From Rhabdophis nuchalis (taxonomy: Eukaryota; Chordata; Lepidosauria; Squamata; Natricidae): 64,000 nt of DNA. This document shows, piece after piece, positions 20,560 to 32,649 of this stretch. The translations under genes and the position numbers were made by a program. The stretch spans positions 171,612,163 through 171,676,162 of the forward strand of contig CM077647.1 of NCBI GenBank assembly GCA_039707465.1. Direction: 5' to 3'. The first letter of the stretch is position 1; each line of letters begins with the position of its first letter. The notes beneath the pieces were generated by a model. The model was not told where the DNA came from, made no database searches, and was given only the letters and a program-made list of their open reading frames with translations.

Positions 20560-21386
20560 ATGCATCGCTATTATTGAGCGTTATGTGTTCACTAAATCCT
20601 GTAACCGACCACGTTGCAATCTAGAGTCAAGAATCTTCTTAACTTCATAATGAGCTTCCCCCTGCATCACTATAAGTTGGGGAGGGGCAGATGGTATAGA
20701 TCTTAAAGTGGATTCTACCACAGGTTTCAATAAGATACTGTGAAACACCAGATGTCAGGGTTCCAAATAGCCTCCAAAAATAAATCAGAGTTCGGGGCAA
20801 AGGATTCCGCAAAATTCCAATTTATTAAGAGAGCCATGTTGGCACATCTGGGGAAACCCGAATCTGAAAGCTTCCGGGTTTTTTCCCACCTAGTTGAAAG
20901 TTCGACATCCTGTCCCCACACCTACAGGTCCATCACTTGGTCCAATCTTCCACTGCCATACTGACAGCTTCCACTTATCCAGTTCCGGCCAGGTGCAGAG
21001 ACAAAGGATGACCTTGGCTTTTTAGAAAGAATGTTATTATGGCTTCATATCACCCAACTCCGTATAATCCCCCCTCCCATTTTCCCACAATCGAAAATGA
21101 ATAGTAGAAAGTATGGAAGGCCAGAAGTCCAAAAAGGCCAAAAAGAAAAGATGACTTGCAGGCCTGCCACCGGCTGTATTTTCCGTAGTATTCGAGGGAG
21201 GCTAAGTTGGACAGTCACAGGGTTAATCACTTTCACTATAGGAAAAGGACTGATAAATTTAGGTCCAAATTTCTTGCTCGGTAACCTCAACCTTAGGTAT
21301 TCAGTTGACAAATACACGTTATCTGTTATCCGCAAAGGTGGTTGTAGAGGCTTGTCTGCCTGTTTTTTTATATTTCTCACATTCAT
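20560..21386 (-). mobile_element. Ty3/gypsy pol C-terminal fragment, minus strand (unit C)
   Basis: Read on the minus strand, 21386-21170 encodes NVYLSTEYLRLRLPSKKFGP and INPVTVQLSLPRILRKIQPV, the integrase C-terminus. After a nested LTR, 20752-20560 continues with FHSILLKPVV and a chromodomain-like HYEVKKILDSRLQRGRLQ, then a stop. The join across the LTR is in frame (QPV then FHS). Only this pol fragment remains. Confidence 0.82.
20753..21169 (-). mobile_element. Solo LTR nested in the gypsy pol (unit C)
   Basis: 417 bp with inverted ends TGTCAGG and CCTGCCA. In unit E the right end is CCTGACA, a perfect match. It splits the pol frame exactly. An AATAAA on the minus strand near the exit end suggests minus orientation. 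A short target duplication (ACCAG/CCGGC) is decayed. Confidence 0.8.
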
Positions 21387-21394
21387 ATTATTTC

Positions 21395-21875
21395 AGTCTC
21401 GCCCTCTCTCTCCCATCTATTTATCTTTCCATTTGCCTCTCCATCAGCTGGCCAACAATATATTTTCCTTTCAGAAATCACCTTCAACACTGGGATCTTT
21501 CCTTCAACCACACTTCTTTCAGTAAGAAAGCAGTGTAAGCCACACAATGGCAATCTTTAGAGAACATAAGCCTTGCCAGGTGACATAGGACATCCTCTGT
21601 AGCACATATGTTCTGTTCATCGTATCCTGTGGTTTTTCTTCATTTCTCCATCACATTTGCATCTTAGAAGACAATATTTTTGTGAGAGAATCACCTTCAA
21701 CAGTGGGTTCTCTCCTCCAACGAAGCTGCTTTCTTACACCTACTTTAAAACATGTGGTGGTAATTTTGAGACAAAAGGAATCTTACCAGGTGGCACACAA
21801 AATACCTTCTGTAGGACATATGCTCTGTGAATTATATCCTGTGGTTTGTCTTCCTTTTACCCCCTCACCACTTTA

Positions 21876-21932
<57 letters not shown>

Positions 21933-22812
21933 CATGCATCCATCCACCTACACATCCACTCACCCACCCATACACCTATCCATCTAAAAGTAAATGTGTG
22001 CTAGTCGTTCCTGACTCTCGGGGCCAGTGCTCATCTTCATTTCAAAGCCAAAGAGCCAGCATGGAGAGAAGATGCCTCCATAGTCATGTGGCTAGCATGA
22101 CTAAACACCGAAGGCGCAAAGAGCACTGTTGCCTTCCCACTGAAGGTGGTTCCTATTTTTTCTACTTGCATTGTTACATGCTTTCAAACTACTAGGTTGG
22201 CAGTAGCTGGGACAAGTAACAGGAGCTCACTCTTTTATGCGGCACTAGGGATTCGAACCGGCAAACTGCCGACCTTTCTGATTGACAATCTCAGCATTTT
22301 AGCCACTGAGCCACCATGTCCCTTTATCTATCGATTATCTAACCATTCATCCATGCATCCATGCATCCATGCATCCATCTATCCAAACATCCATCTATAC
22401 ATACATACATCTATACATACATACATACATACCCAATTAACTTGCATTCAGCTGGCCAATGATATCTGTTTCTTTCAGAAACCACTTTTAACACTGGTAT
22501 CCTTCCTTCAACCCATCTGCTATCTAACATCTACATTCAAAACAAGGTGGCAATCTTGAGATAACCTGGGCAGACAACCTCTCTGATGTTCCCCAAAGAG
22601 TATATTTTTGTGACCCATATCCTGTGGTTTGTCTTTCTTTTACCACCAAATTTATATGTTAGAAGCCAAGTTCTTTGTAATAGGAAAGCGTAGTATAGAC
22701 TGTAAAGTTCACAGGAGCAAAGTTGGCGGGAGAACTCTGAAGGTGACAACTACATCTTCACAGTCATCCAAAGAGTTTTGGGGGTAACTACCCACACTCT
22801 TTATCTTGCACA
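21395..22812 (+). repeat. Reiterated TRAV 5' modules, array C (upstream of V6)
   Basis: Modules at about 21430-21690, 21700-21860 and 22445-22812, separated by a TCTG microsatellite (21876-21929), a Sauria SINE (21985-22324) and CATA repeats. The array is joined on its left to the gypsy fragment. Confidence 0.7.
21985..22324 (-). mobile_element. Sauria-type SINE, minus strand (array C)
   Basis: Tail GTGCTAGTCGTTCCTGAC and head GATTCGAACC / GCCACTGAGCCACC. Orthologous in position to 12353-12682. Confidence 0.82.
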
Positions 22813-22930
22813 ATGTGGCTGTCATCTCTGGTCATCATCATCATCATCATCATCATCACCACCACCACCACCACCACCACCACCACCACCACCACCACCA
22901 CCACCACCACCACCATCATCTCACTTTTAA
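22813..22930 (+). other. Orphan TRAV leader exon C' with expanded Ile and Thr tracts
   Basis: 118 nt: ATG TGG CTG, TCA TCT CTG GTC, a run of ATC (Ile) codons, then a run of more than fifteen ACC (Thr) codons, then ATC ATC TCA CTT TTA A and a GTAAAT donor. Phase is kept (1 mod 3). No V exon follows before the V6 leader at 24280. Confidence 0.72.
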
Positions 22931-23100
22931 GTAAATATTCATTTCTTAGCAACGTTTGACTATGGTTTTTGGCTGTGTGGGCATATGCTCATTTCTTTGA
23001 GTTCTTTGAAATGAGGTCATGCAAAATCACATGTTCTTTGTGAACCATATCCTCTGGTTTGTTTTCCTTTTACCAGAATATTTACATGTTAGAAGCCGGT

Positions 23101-23812
23101 TGCTGTCTGAAGACATATCCATGGTCATGGGGCCAATATGACTAAACACCAAAGGCACACAGAACGCTGTTACCTTCCCACCAAAGGTGGTTCCTATTCT
23201 ACTTGCATTTTTACATGCTTTCTGTTAGGATAATCATCCTGATGTTGGGTTGACAATATATATAAGCCAGGAATGTTAAAGAGTATATGTAATTTTAAGG
23301 ACTATGTGGAACCTGATTGGCTGTGCTTCCCAGCTCAATCATAAAAAGGCAGCTGGGAACACAGTTCATTCCCTTTTGCTTTCCTTTGCTTCCTGATTGC
23401 TACTGAGGAGGAGCTGAAGACAGAAGAAGTATCATTGTTTCTTTTGACTGTAAGATAACTGTGTTTTGGTGAATGGCTGTTTAGTGTCGGAAGAGGTAGT
23501 ATCACTGTTTGGAAGAAGTATTTTAGTTACTACAAAAGTAAAGACTATTCATTTTTCTACTATCAGGGTTTGATAGTTATTTGTGTTTTTAAGCAACGTA
23601 TCTCTTGCTGTCCGGTATATTGGATTATTCTGCCTTTATTTTCCAACTGGGGTGTTTTTTACCCCTAACACTTTCAAACTGCTAGGTTTGCAGAAGCTGG
23701 GACAACTAATGGGACTCACTCTGTTACATGGCGCTATGGATTTGAATAGCCAAAATACTGACCTCTCTGATTGACAATCTCAGTGTCTTAGCCACTGAGC
23801 CACCATGTCCCT

Positions 23813-23815
<3 letters not shown>
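23101..23815 (-). mobile_element. Sauria-type SINE remnant split by a solo LTR (unit C)
   Basis: Same SINE as 8309-9111, but its tail and the preceding module are deleted (TTAGAAGCCGGT joins TGCTGTCTGAAGAC). Unit D has the same deletion. Confidence 0.8.
23223..23670 (+). mobile_element. Solo LTR copy 3 (448 bp, undeleted)
   Basis: TGTTAGG...CCTAACA with CTTTC duplications at 23218-23222 and 23671-23675. Keeps the 31 bp that copies 2 and 4 lack. Confidence 0.88.
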
Positions 23816-23877
<62 letters not shown>

Positions 23878-23908
23878 CATCCATCCATCCATCTATCCAT
23901 CCATCCCC
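23813..23908. repeat. (TATC)n / (CATC)n microsatellite
   Basis: Tetranucleotide tract between the SINE head and the V6 upstream module (23920-24279). Confidence 0.95.
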
Positions 23909-24279
23909 AATTACCTTCCATTCAGCTGGCCAATGATATCTGTTTCTTTCAGAAATCACTTTTAACACTGGTATCCTTCCTTCAACCCACCTGCTCTCTC
24001 ACATCTACTTTCAAACACAGGGTGGCAATCTTGAGATAACCTGGGTCTTAAGCAGACAACCTCTCTGTTGTTCCCTGTAGCATATATTTTTGTGACCCAT
24101 ATCCTGTGGTTTGTTTTTCTTTTACCACCAAATTTACATGTTGGAAGCCAAGTTCTTTGTAAAAGGAAAGTGTAGTATAGATGGTAAAGTTGGCAGGAGA
24201 ACCCTGACGGTGACAACTCCATCTTCGCAGTCATCCAAAGAGTTTTGGGGGTCACTACCCACACTCTTTATCTTGCACA

Positions 24280-25133
24280 ATGTGGCTGTGGTCTCTGGTC
24301 ATCATCATCTCACTTTTAAGTAAGTATTTATTTCTTACCAAGTATTTATTTCTTAGGGAGGGCTTATTTTGGGGGAAACAGGGTACATCACCATTTCATT
24401 TGCAAGAAAAAGTTCATAAAGGGTTTCCAGTCTTTAATACAAGTAATATATAAACCCAGGACAGAATTTATTCAAGGTAGTCCTTGTAATTAGCACAGAT
24501 GCTACAGCATGTCCACAAGTTGCTTTTTCAAGAGGTAACTGGATTTCTGACTTTTCTTTGAAGTTGTATCGTTTCTCATCCAAGAAGCTTCTTTAGCTGA
24601 AGAGGTTTCCTGGATGAGAAGCAAAACATCTTCAAAGAAAAAACAAGAAAGTCCATTTGCCTCTTGAAAAAGCACCTTTGGGACAACCATGACCTGGATG
24701 ACTGAGAATCTCCTTAAATATGTTGGAAGATGGTGAGAAAAATGGGTTGTAGTAGCACCAAAGTTATTAATGAAACAAGGGAGAAGGAATTACATGTCCA
24801 CCACTCCAATTACCCTCATGAATTCAACATTATCCTTTGTCCAGGGAGAAGCAGAGGACAATCAGTGAACCAAACATCTGGCATTGTGACTGCTACCGAA
24901 GGACAACCTATCTTTTTCTATTGTTCCTATAAAGCACAGACAAGTAACCATTATCCATATTGGTACATTCAGCACTCTGGGCAACCTCTGAAATTACTTT
25001 TGGGATGGCATGAGAACAGTGCAGAAGGCTTCCAGGCTAATCACCATAAAGACAAAACCAATGGGACTTTCCATCTCCAGAAAGATGCCAGTCAACTGAA
25101 GGACTCTGCTGCCTACTTCTGTGCTTTCCAAGA
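24280..25133 (+). CDS. TRAV: V6: TRAV segment, complete
   Basis: L1 24280-24319 (MWLWSLVIIISLL) with a GTAAGT donor; intron 24320-24844; V exon 24845-25133. The exon is open with first Cys in FYCSYK, CDR1 region AQTSNHYPYW, WYIQ, CDR2 region GWHENSAEGF, then NHHKDK where V5 has THDKGK, and second Cys in AYFCAF. The leader-side flank is V4-like (same intron length, same LTR type), whereas the exon belongs with V5 and V7. It appears functional. Confidence 0.92.
24518..24680. repeat. Foldback hairpin repeat in the V6 intron
   Basis: V4-like form of the hairpin without the extra left-arm block. Confidence 0.85.
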
Positions 25134-25172
25134 CACAGTGTGACAAGGCAGAGCAGAAGCCAACCCAAAAGG
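25134..25172 (+). promoter_or_regulatory. V6 recombination signal sequence (weak nonamer)
   Basis: Perfect heptamer CACAGTG (25134-25140), 23-nt spacer (25141-25163), nonamer CCCAAAAGG (25164-25172). Confidence 0.82.
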
Positions 25173-25683
25173 TACAACAGGGGGTAGAAAGGCAGTGAAG
25201 GTGAGCTCAGAAATGAAAGTTCCATGAATATAGTTGGATTTACCACCCACATCAACGTTGCAAAGATGTAGACAATCCCATTGGCCCTTCAGGATACCTT
25301 GGACTAGAGGTTCCTCAGTATCTGATCTCAAGGACAAATAACCCTTTGGGATGGGAGAAGATAGAATGTTACCTAACCACCTGGAACCACTTATAGTCAC
25401 AGAGGGAATCCTTTCAAGTAATTTCAATGATGGCATTGCAAGTTGTCTATCTGGAAACACTTTTTTTCCAATGAAATTTTTATTTTTATATTCTTTATAC
25501 TTATCACGTATCATGCATGAATGGTGTGGTATCCGGGCATCGTACATTTCACTACAGATAAACCTAGTCTTATTACTCCAAAATATTACATTTCATTTCC
25601 ATTATTTCATATTATTTATACATGCTTTTTGTTATCACTCTTCATTTTTAAACCTTCTTTCTGTCCTTTTGTATATCTTAACA

Positions 25684-26144
25684 CCATGATGGCGAACCTA
25701 TGGCATGCGTGCCACATGTGGCACATGGACCCATTTCTGAGGACACGCAAGGTGTTGCCCTGTCAGCTCCAGCACACCATGTACATAATGGCCAGCTGAT
25801 TTTTGGTCTTGATTTTCAGCAGTTTATTGTCCTCCGGAGGCTTCAGGAAAGCCTCCTGAAGCCTCCAGAGAGCGAAAAATGGTCTTATCGGGCCATCTGG
25901 AAGTTGCAAAATGGGCTGGTTTCCAGCCTCTGGAGGGCCTCTGGGAGGGGGGTGTTTTCGCCCTCCCCAGGCTCCAAGAAAATTGTGTATGCATGCGCGG
26001 GGCAGCAGAGTGGGGTGTCACGCATGCATGCACAGGGGACATGGCATGGGGGGATTAAATTATGGGGGTGGGCACCCGAGTGGGTGCAATAGTGCACAAG
26101 CATGTGCTTTTGGCACCCAAGGCAAAAAAGGTTAGCCATCACTG
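25684..26144. mobile_element. hAT-type MITE (unit D copy)
   Basis: Same insertion as 16343-16801, with TCTTAACA at 25676-25683 and 26145-26152. Confidence 0.85.
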
Positions 26145-26249
26145 TCTTAACATATTAATATACATATAGTTACCACTATTCCCCTCTATTTTCTATCCCT
26201 TTTGCCCCCCCCCCTTCATATTGCTATAATATTCAAAGAGATTAAAAGA

Positions 26250-26560
26250 GCCATCATCTGATGGCTTAACACTGGTATCCTTCCTTCAACCCACCTGCTC
26301 TCTCACATCTACTTTCAAACACAGGGTGGCAATCTTGAGATGACCTGGGTCTTAAGCAGACAACCTCTCTGTTGTTCCGCGTAGCGTATATTTTTGTGAC
26401 CCATATCCTGTGGTTTGTTTTTCTTTTTACCACCCAATTTACATGTTAGAAGCCAAGTTCTTTGTAATAGCGGAGTGTAGACTGTAAAGTTGACAGGCAC
26501 AAAGTTGGCAGGAGAACTCCAAAGGTGACACCCCCACCTTGGAAGTCAAGCTCAAGCTTT
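26250..26560 (+). repeat. Truncated TRAV 5' module without a leader (unit D)
   Basis: Longer than the unit C and E copies: it keeps the TTAACACTGGTATCC and GGCAATCTTGAGATGACC blocks that those have lost. Confidence 0.6.
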
Positions 26561-26633
26561 GCAATAGAAAGGAGATATGGAAAATATTCTTAGCTCTTGT
26601 CTAGCGAGATTCTTAGTCATCCAGGTCAGGGTT

Positions 26634-26803
26634 ATCCCAAAGGTACTTTTTCAAATGGCAAGTAGACTTTGTTTTTTTCTTGAAGACGTTTTGCTTCTCA
26701 TCCAAGAAGCTTCTTCAAGTCTCATCTCAGAAGAACTGAGAAGCGAAACATCTTCAAGGAAAAAATCAAAGTCCAGTTGCCTTTTGAAAAAGCACCTTTG
26801 GGA
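26634..26803. repeat. Foldback hairpin repeat (unit D)
   Basis: Same as 17121-17290. Confidence 0.8.
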
Positions 26804-26821
26804 TTCTTAGCTCTCCAAAAT

Positions 26822-27365
26822 ATTTTGGAGTATGGTTGGTTATGGTTTATGGTTTATTAAATTTATATACTGCACCCTTTCCCAAAAGGGACGCGGGGCG
26901 GTGCACAGGCAATTTAAAAACATATATAAACAATATACAAAATATAAAACCAAATTAAATTAATATCCCTGTGCTAAAAATTTAAATATATTAAAACAAT
27001 ATCCCTAAAACCAATTTAAAACAATTTAACTGCAGACTGTGGGCTAGGTGATGTAAGTTAGGCCAGGCCGGCCTGTTGGAAAAAATAAGTTTTAAGGTTC
27101 TGGCGGAAGGAGCGGAGATCCGTGATCGTTCTCAGTTCGGGGGGTAAGTTGTTCCAGAGAGTTGGGCCCTCCACAGAGAAGGCCCTTCCCCTGGGCGTCG
27201 CCCGCTGGATGGCACCCGGAGAAGTCCCTCTCTGTGGGAGCGAATCGGCCGAAGGGATGTATGGGGCAGGATGCGATCCCGAAGATAACTAGGTCCCGTG
27301 CCATGGAGTAGACGTTCCTCAGTGTTTGATATGAAGAAGAATAATGTATCTGGTCTTGGATAAGA
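26822..27365 (-). mobile_element. L2-clade LINE 3' fragment, minus strand (unit D)
   Basis: Copy of 17320-17880 with a short deletion that removes the codons after LLRVPS. Unit E shares the deletion. Confidence 0.85.
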
Positions 27366-27451
27366 AGAAATGTGATCTAAGCACATAGTAGCATTTAGTC
27401 ACATAGTCAAGCAAAGACTTTAAGGTCCCTTAAAATCGTTGTAAAATAGAA

Positions 27452-27805
27452 AAAGGGATGTGGTGGCTCAGTAGCTAAAATGCTGAGCTTGTCAATCGAA
27501 AGGTCGAAATGTCAACAGTTTGGTGGTTTGAATCCCTAGAACTGCTTAATGGAGTGAGCTCCCATTGCTTCTGCCAACCTAGTAGTTTAAAAACACGTAA
27601 ACAATGCAAGTAGAGAAATAGTGGCCACATTTGGTGGGAAGATAACAGAGTTCTGTGCGCCTTCGGTATTTAGTCATGCTGGCCACATGACCATGGAGAT
27701 GTCTTTGGACAGCGCCGGCTCTTCAGCTTTGGAACGGAGATGAGTACTGCCCCCTAGAGTCGGGAACGACTAGCACACATGTGTGAGAGGAACTTTTACT
27801 TTACC
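27452..27805 (+). mobile_element. Sauria-type SINE, plus strand (unit D)
   Basis: Copy of 17951-18303. Confidence 0.87.
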
Positions 27806-27900
27806 AAAGTAGTTGGACTTGCATCCAGATCAACCTTACAATGGAGCAGAGATGTAGATTCGTGTCAATGTCAGTGTTCCCGAAAACCCCAACGCCAAAC

Positions 27901-28688
27901 CAGGGGTGGGTTCTGGCAGTCTCTATTGCCGGTTCGCTCATAGCCCCGCCATGTGTACACACACACTTCGCACACATATGTTGGATGCGTGCTGCGCGCA
28001 CATGTGTACTAAATATCAGCCCTCAGATTGCCATTCACATGGATGGATCCAGCGTGCTTACCCCAGCACCACGACAGTCGGTGGCCCTGCAATTTCCACT
28101 CTCCCAGCTCTCTCTTCATCCTGCATTCTCGTTGAGGGTGCGGAGTGGCCCCAGCGTCTTTGGTGCCTGCAGCGGTGTGTAATTTGGTGCTCCATTGCTC
28201 CCTCTTCTCCAGCTGGCTCTAGTGGTGATGTCATCAGTGGAGTGCCATGGCAGCCATGTAGTGGGTGGGGCTTCGGCTGGCTGAAGATCACCTGGATCGC
28301 CTCTGACCTGCTCTTGTTGCAGATTGCCTGGATGGACTCTGCCCTTTTCTGGCTGGAGGGCTATTCATGGGCAGGGTGGCTGTTCTTTGTGCAGACACTC
28401 TCTGGTTGGGGGGGGGGTCTTAATAGATGACAGTGTCATTGCTGGGGGACATGGAGGGGTTGTGGTGTATGGGTAATTATGGTTTCTCTGTTTGTGTCCT
28501 TGACGCCAGAACATGACAGTAAAAATTGCTCTGCGCATGCACAGAAGCAAAAAACCAAGATGGCGGCACCTATGGCGCCCTCAGGAGAGCTGGTTAGGGG
28601 TGTGGGAGACCTGGGTCATTGCTGGTTCCAGTGACCCAGGCTACCAAACCAGTACCGGTTCAGCCGAACCGGTCGGAACCCAATGCTG
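27901..28688. mobile_element. hAT-like element (unit D copy)
   Basis: Copy of 18399-19186 with the same flanks. Confidence 0.7.
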
Positions 28689-28965
28689 GTCCAAACCCAT
28701 CCCATGCACCCATCAGTCCATTACATGGTCCAATCTCAATCTGTACCAATTTGAGACATTACTCCAATCACTTCTTCTCCAGATGCAGGAATGCTATTTT
28801 ATCTAACTACACCTTGTCTACCAAATCCCCCCTCCTGCTTTCCCAGGCAAAAGAATGTGGCAGCATGGAAGCATCCGGGGTTAATATGGCTTCCGAAGCT
28901 GACAGGATTTTCCCCCCTTGAAGAAATACAAAACAGGGGTTAATATAATGCCCATCAAAACACTT
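28689..28965. other. Intergenic, nothing recognised (unit D)
   Basis: Copy of 19187-19460. No gene supported. Confidence 0.5.
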
Positions 28966-29241
28966 TTTCTTTCTTCTCTCTCCCTCCTCTCTCTCTCCCT
29001 CCCTTTCTTTCTCTCTCTCTCTCTTTCTTTCTTTATTTCTTTCTCTCTTTCTTTTTCTTTCTTTTTCTTTCTTCTCTCTCCTCTCTCTCTCCCCCTCCCT
29101 TTCTCTCTCTCTCTTTCTTTCTTTTTTTCTTTCTTTGTTTCTTTGTTTCTTTTTTCTTTCTTTCTCTTTTTTCTTTCTCTCTCTTTTTCTCTTTTTCTTT
29201 TTCTTTCTTCCCTCTCCCTCCTCTCTCTCTCCCTCCCTTTC

Positions 29242-29280
<39 letters not shown>

Positions 29281-29306
29281 CTTTCTTTCTTCTTTTTTCT
29301 TTTTTA
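28966..29306. repeat. CT-rich tract that replaces the CR1-bearing segment (unit D)
   Basis: CTTT/CTCT tract joined on the left to CATCAAAACACTT and on the right to TTTTTTAAGAATAC. Units C and E have about 900 bp between these same flanks, including two CTTT tracts and the CR1 fragment. Confidence 0.9.
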
Positions 29307-29464
29307 AGAATACTTTTTTATTTTTAAAACAAAGAAAGACAAAACAGCACATATATAAAATACTTTCCTCAATTTCATCAAGCATGTCGTTTGGTTACAA
29401 GCTTTGGTGCATCAGTTTTTACAATTAGAATTAGAATCACAGGTTATCCATCAAGCATAACTAA

Positions 29465-30291
29465 ATGCATCGCTATTATTGAGCATTATGTGTTCACTAA
29501 ATCCTGTAACCGACCACGTTGCAATCTAGAGTCAAGAATCTTCTTAACTTCATAATGAGCTTCCCCCTGCATCACTATAAGTTGGGGAGGGGCAGATGGT
29601 ATAGATCTTAAAGTGGATTCTACCACAGGTTTCAATAAGATACTGTGAAACACCAGATGTCAGGGTTCCAAATAGCCTCCAAAAATAAATCAGAGTTCGG
29701 GGCAAAGGATTCCGCAAAATTCCAATTTATTAAGAGAGCCATGTTGGCACATCTGGGGAAACCCGAATCTGAAAGCTTCCGGGTTTTTTCCCACCTAGTT
29801 GAAAGTTCGACATCCTGTCCCCACACCTACAGGTCCATCACTTGGTCCAATCTTCCACTGCCATACTGACAGCTTCCACTTATCCAGTTCCGGCCAGGTG
29901 CAGAGACAAAGGATGACCTTGGCTTTTTAGAAAGAATGTTATTATGGCTTCATATCACCCAACTCCGTATAATCCCCCCTCCCATTTTCCCACAATCGAA
30001 AATGAATAGTAGAAAGTATGGAAGGCCAGAAGTCCAAAAAGGCCAAAAAGAAAAGATGACTTGCAGGCCTGCCACCGGCTGTATTTTCCGTAGTATTCGA
30101 GGGAGGCTAAGTTGGACAGTCACAGGGTTAATCACTTTCACTATAGGAAAAGGACTGATAAATTTAGGTCCAAATTTCTTGCTCGGTAACCTCAACCTTA
30201 GGTATTCAGTTGACAAATACACGTTATCTGTTATCCGCAAAGGTGGTTGTAGAGGCTTGTCTGCCTGTTTTTTTATATTTCTCACATTCAT
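29465..30291 (-). mobile_element. Ty3/gypsy pol fragment, minus strand (unit D)
   Basis: Copy of 20560-21386. Confidence 0.82.
29658..30074 (-). mobile_element. Solo LTR nested in the gypsy pol (unit D)
   Basis: 417-bp copy of 20753-21169. Confidence 0.8.
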
Positions 30292-30299
30292 ATTATTTC

Positions 30300-30780
30300 A
30301 GTCTCGCCCTCTCTCTCCCATCTATTTATCTTTCCATTTGCCTCTCCATCAGCTGGCCAACAATATATTTTCCTTTCAGAAATCACCTTCAACACTGGGA
30401 TCTTTCCTTCAGCCACACTTCTTTCAGTAAGAAAGCAGCGTAAGCCACACAATGGCAATCTTTAGAGAACATAAGCCTTGCCAGGTGACATAGGACATCC
30501 TCTGTAGCACATATGTTCTGTTCATCGTATCCTGTGGTTTTTCTTCATTTCTCCATCACATTTGCATCTTAGAAGACAATATTTTTGTGAGAGAATCACC
30601 TTCAACAGTGGGTTATCTCCTCCAACTAAGCTGCTTTCTTACACCTACTTTAAAACATGTGGTGGTAATTTTGAGACAAAAGGAATCTTACCAGGTGGCA
30701 CACAAAATACCTTCTGTAGGACATATGCTCTGTGAATTATATCCTGTGGTTTGTCTTCCTTTTACCCCCTCACCATTTTA

Positions 30781-30841
<61 letters not shown>

Positions 30842-31713
30842 CATGCATCCATCCACCTACACATCCACTCACCCACCCATACACCTATCCATCTAAAAGT
30901 AAATGTGTGCTAGTCGTTCCTGACTCTCGGGGCCAGTGCTCATCTTCATTTCAAAGCCAAAGAGCCAGCGTGGAGAGAAGATGCCTCCATAGTCATGTGG
31001 CTAGCATGACTAAACACCGAAGGCGCAAGGAGCACTGTTGCCTTCCCACTGAAGGCGGTTCCTATTTTTTCTACTTGCATTGTTACATGCTTTCAAACTA
31101 CTAGGTTGGCAGTAGCTGGGACAAGTAACGGGAGCTCACTCTTTTATGCGGCACTAGGGATTCGAAGCGGCAAACTGCCGACCTTTCTGATTGACAATCT
31201 CAGCATTTTAGCCACTGAGCCACCATGTCCCTTTATCTATCGATTATCTAACCATTCATCCATGCATCCATGCATCCATCTATCCAAACATCCATCTATA
31301 CATACATACATCTATACATACATACATACATACCCAATTAACTTGCATTCAGCTGGCCAATGATATCTGTTTCTTTCAGAAACCACTTTTAACACTGGTA
31401 TCCTTCCTTCAACCCATCTGCTATCTAACATCTACATTCAAAACAAGGTGGCAATCTTGAGATAACCTGGGCAGACAACCTCTCTGATGTTCCCCAAAGA
31501 GTATATTTTTGTGACCCATATCCTGTGGTTTGTCTTTCTTTTACCACCAAATTTATATGTTAGAAGCCAAGTTCTTTGTAATAGGAAAGCGTAGTATAGA
31601 CTGTAAAGTTCACAGGAGCAAAGTTGGCGGGAGAACTCTGAAGGTGACAACTCCATCTTCACAGTCATCCAAAGAGTTTTGGGGGTAACTACCCACACTC
31701 TTTATCTTGCACA
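30300..31713 (+). repeat. Reiterated TRAV 5' modules, array D (upstream of V7)
   Basis: Near-identical to array C, including the TCTG microsatellite (30783-30839) and CATA repeats. Confidence 0.7.
30893..31233 (-). mobile_element. Sauria-type SINE, minus strand (array D)
   Basis: Copy of 21985-22324. Confidence 0.82.
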
Positions 31714-31798
31714 ATGTGGCTGTCATCTCTGGTCATCATCATCATCATCATCACCACCACCACCACCACCACCACCACCACCATCATCTCACTTTTAA
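31714..31798 (+). other. Orphan TRAV leader exon D' with Ile/Thr tract
   Basis: 85 nt (1 mod 3): same start as B' and C', a short ATC run, then a run of about ten ACC codons, ending CTT TTA A before GTAAAT. No V exon follows before the V7 leader at 33130. Confidence 0.72.
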
Positions 31799-31969
31799 GT
31801 AAATATTCATTTCTTAGCAACGTTTGACTATGGTTTTTGGCTGTGTGGGCATATGCTCATTTCTTTGAGTTCTTTGAAATGAGGTCATGCAAAATCACAT
31901 GTTCTTTGTGAACCATATCCTCTGGTTTGTTTTCCTTTTACCAGAATATTTACATGTTAGAAGCCGGTT

Positions 31970-32649
31970 GCTGTCTGAAGACATATCCATGGTCATGGGG
32001 CCAATATGACTAAACACCAAAGGCACACAGAACGCTGTTACCTTCCCACCAAAGGTGGTTCCTATTCTACTTGCATTTTTACATGCTTTCTGTTAGGATA
32101 ATCATCCTGATGTTGGGTTGACAATATATATAAGCCAGGAATGTTAAAGAGTATATGTAATTTTAAGGACTATGTGGAACCTGATTGGCTGTGCTTCCCA
32201 GCTCAATCATAAAAAGGCAGCTGGGAACACAGTTCATTCCCTTTTGCTTTCCTTTGCTTCCTGATTGCTACTGAGGAGGAGCTGAAGACAGAAGAAGTAT
32301 CATTGTTTCTTTTGACTGTAAGATAACTGTGTTTTGGTGAATGGCTGTTTAGTGTCGGAAGAGGTAGTATCACTGTTTGGAAGAAGTATTTTAGTTACTA
32401 CAAAAGTAAAGACTATTCATTTTTCTACTATCAGGGTTTGATAGTTATTTGTGTTTTTAAGCAACGTATCTCTTGCTGTCCAACGGGGGTGTTTTTTACC
32501 CCTAACACTTTCAAACTGCTAGGTTTGCAGAAGCTGGGACAACTAATGGGACTCACTCTGTTACATGGCGCTATGGATTTGAACAGCCAAAACACTGACC
32601 TCTCTGATTGACAATCTCAGTGTCTTAGCCACTGAGCCACCATGTCCCT

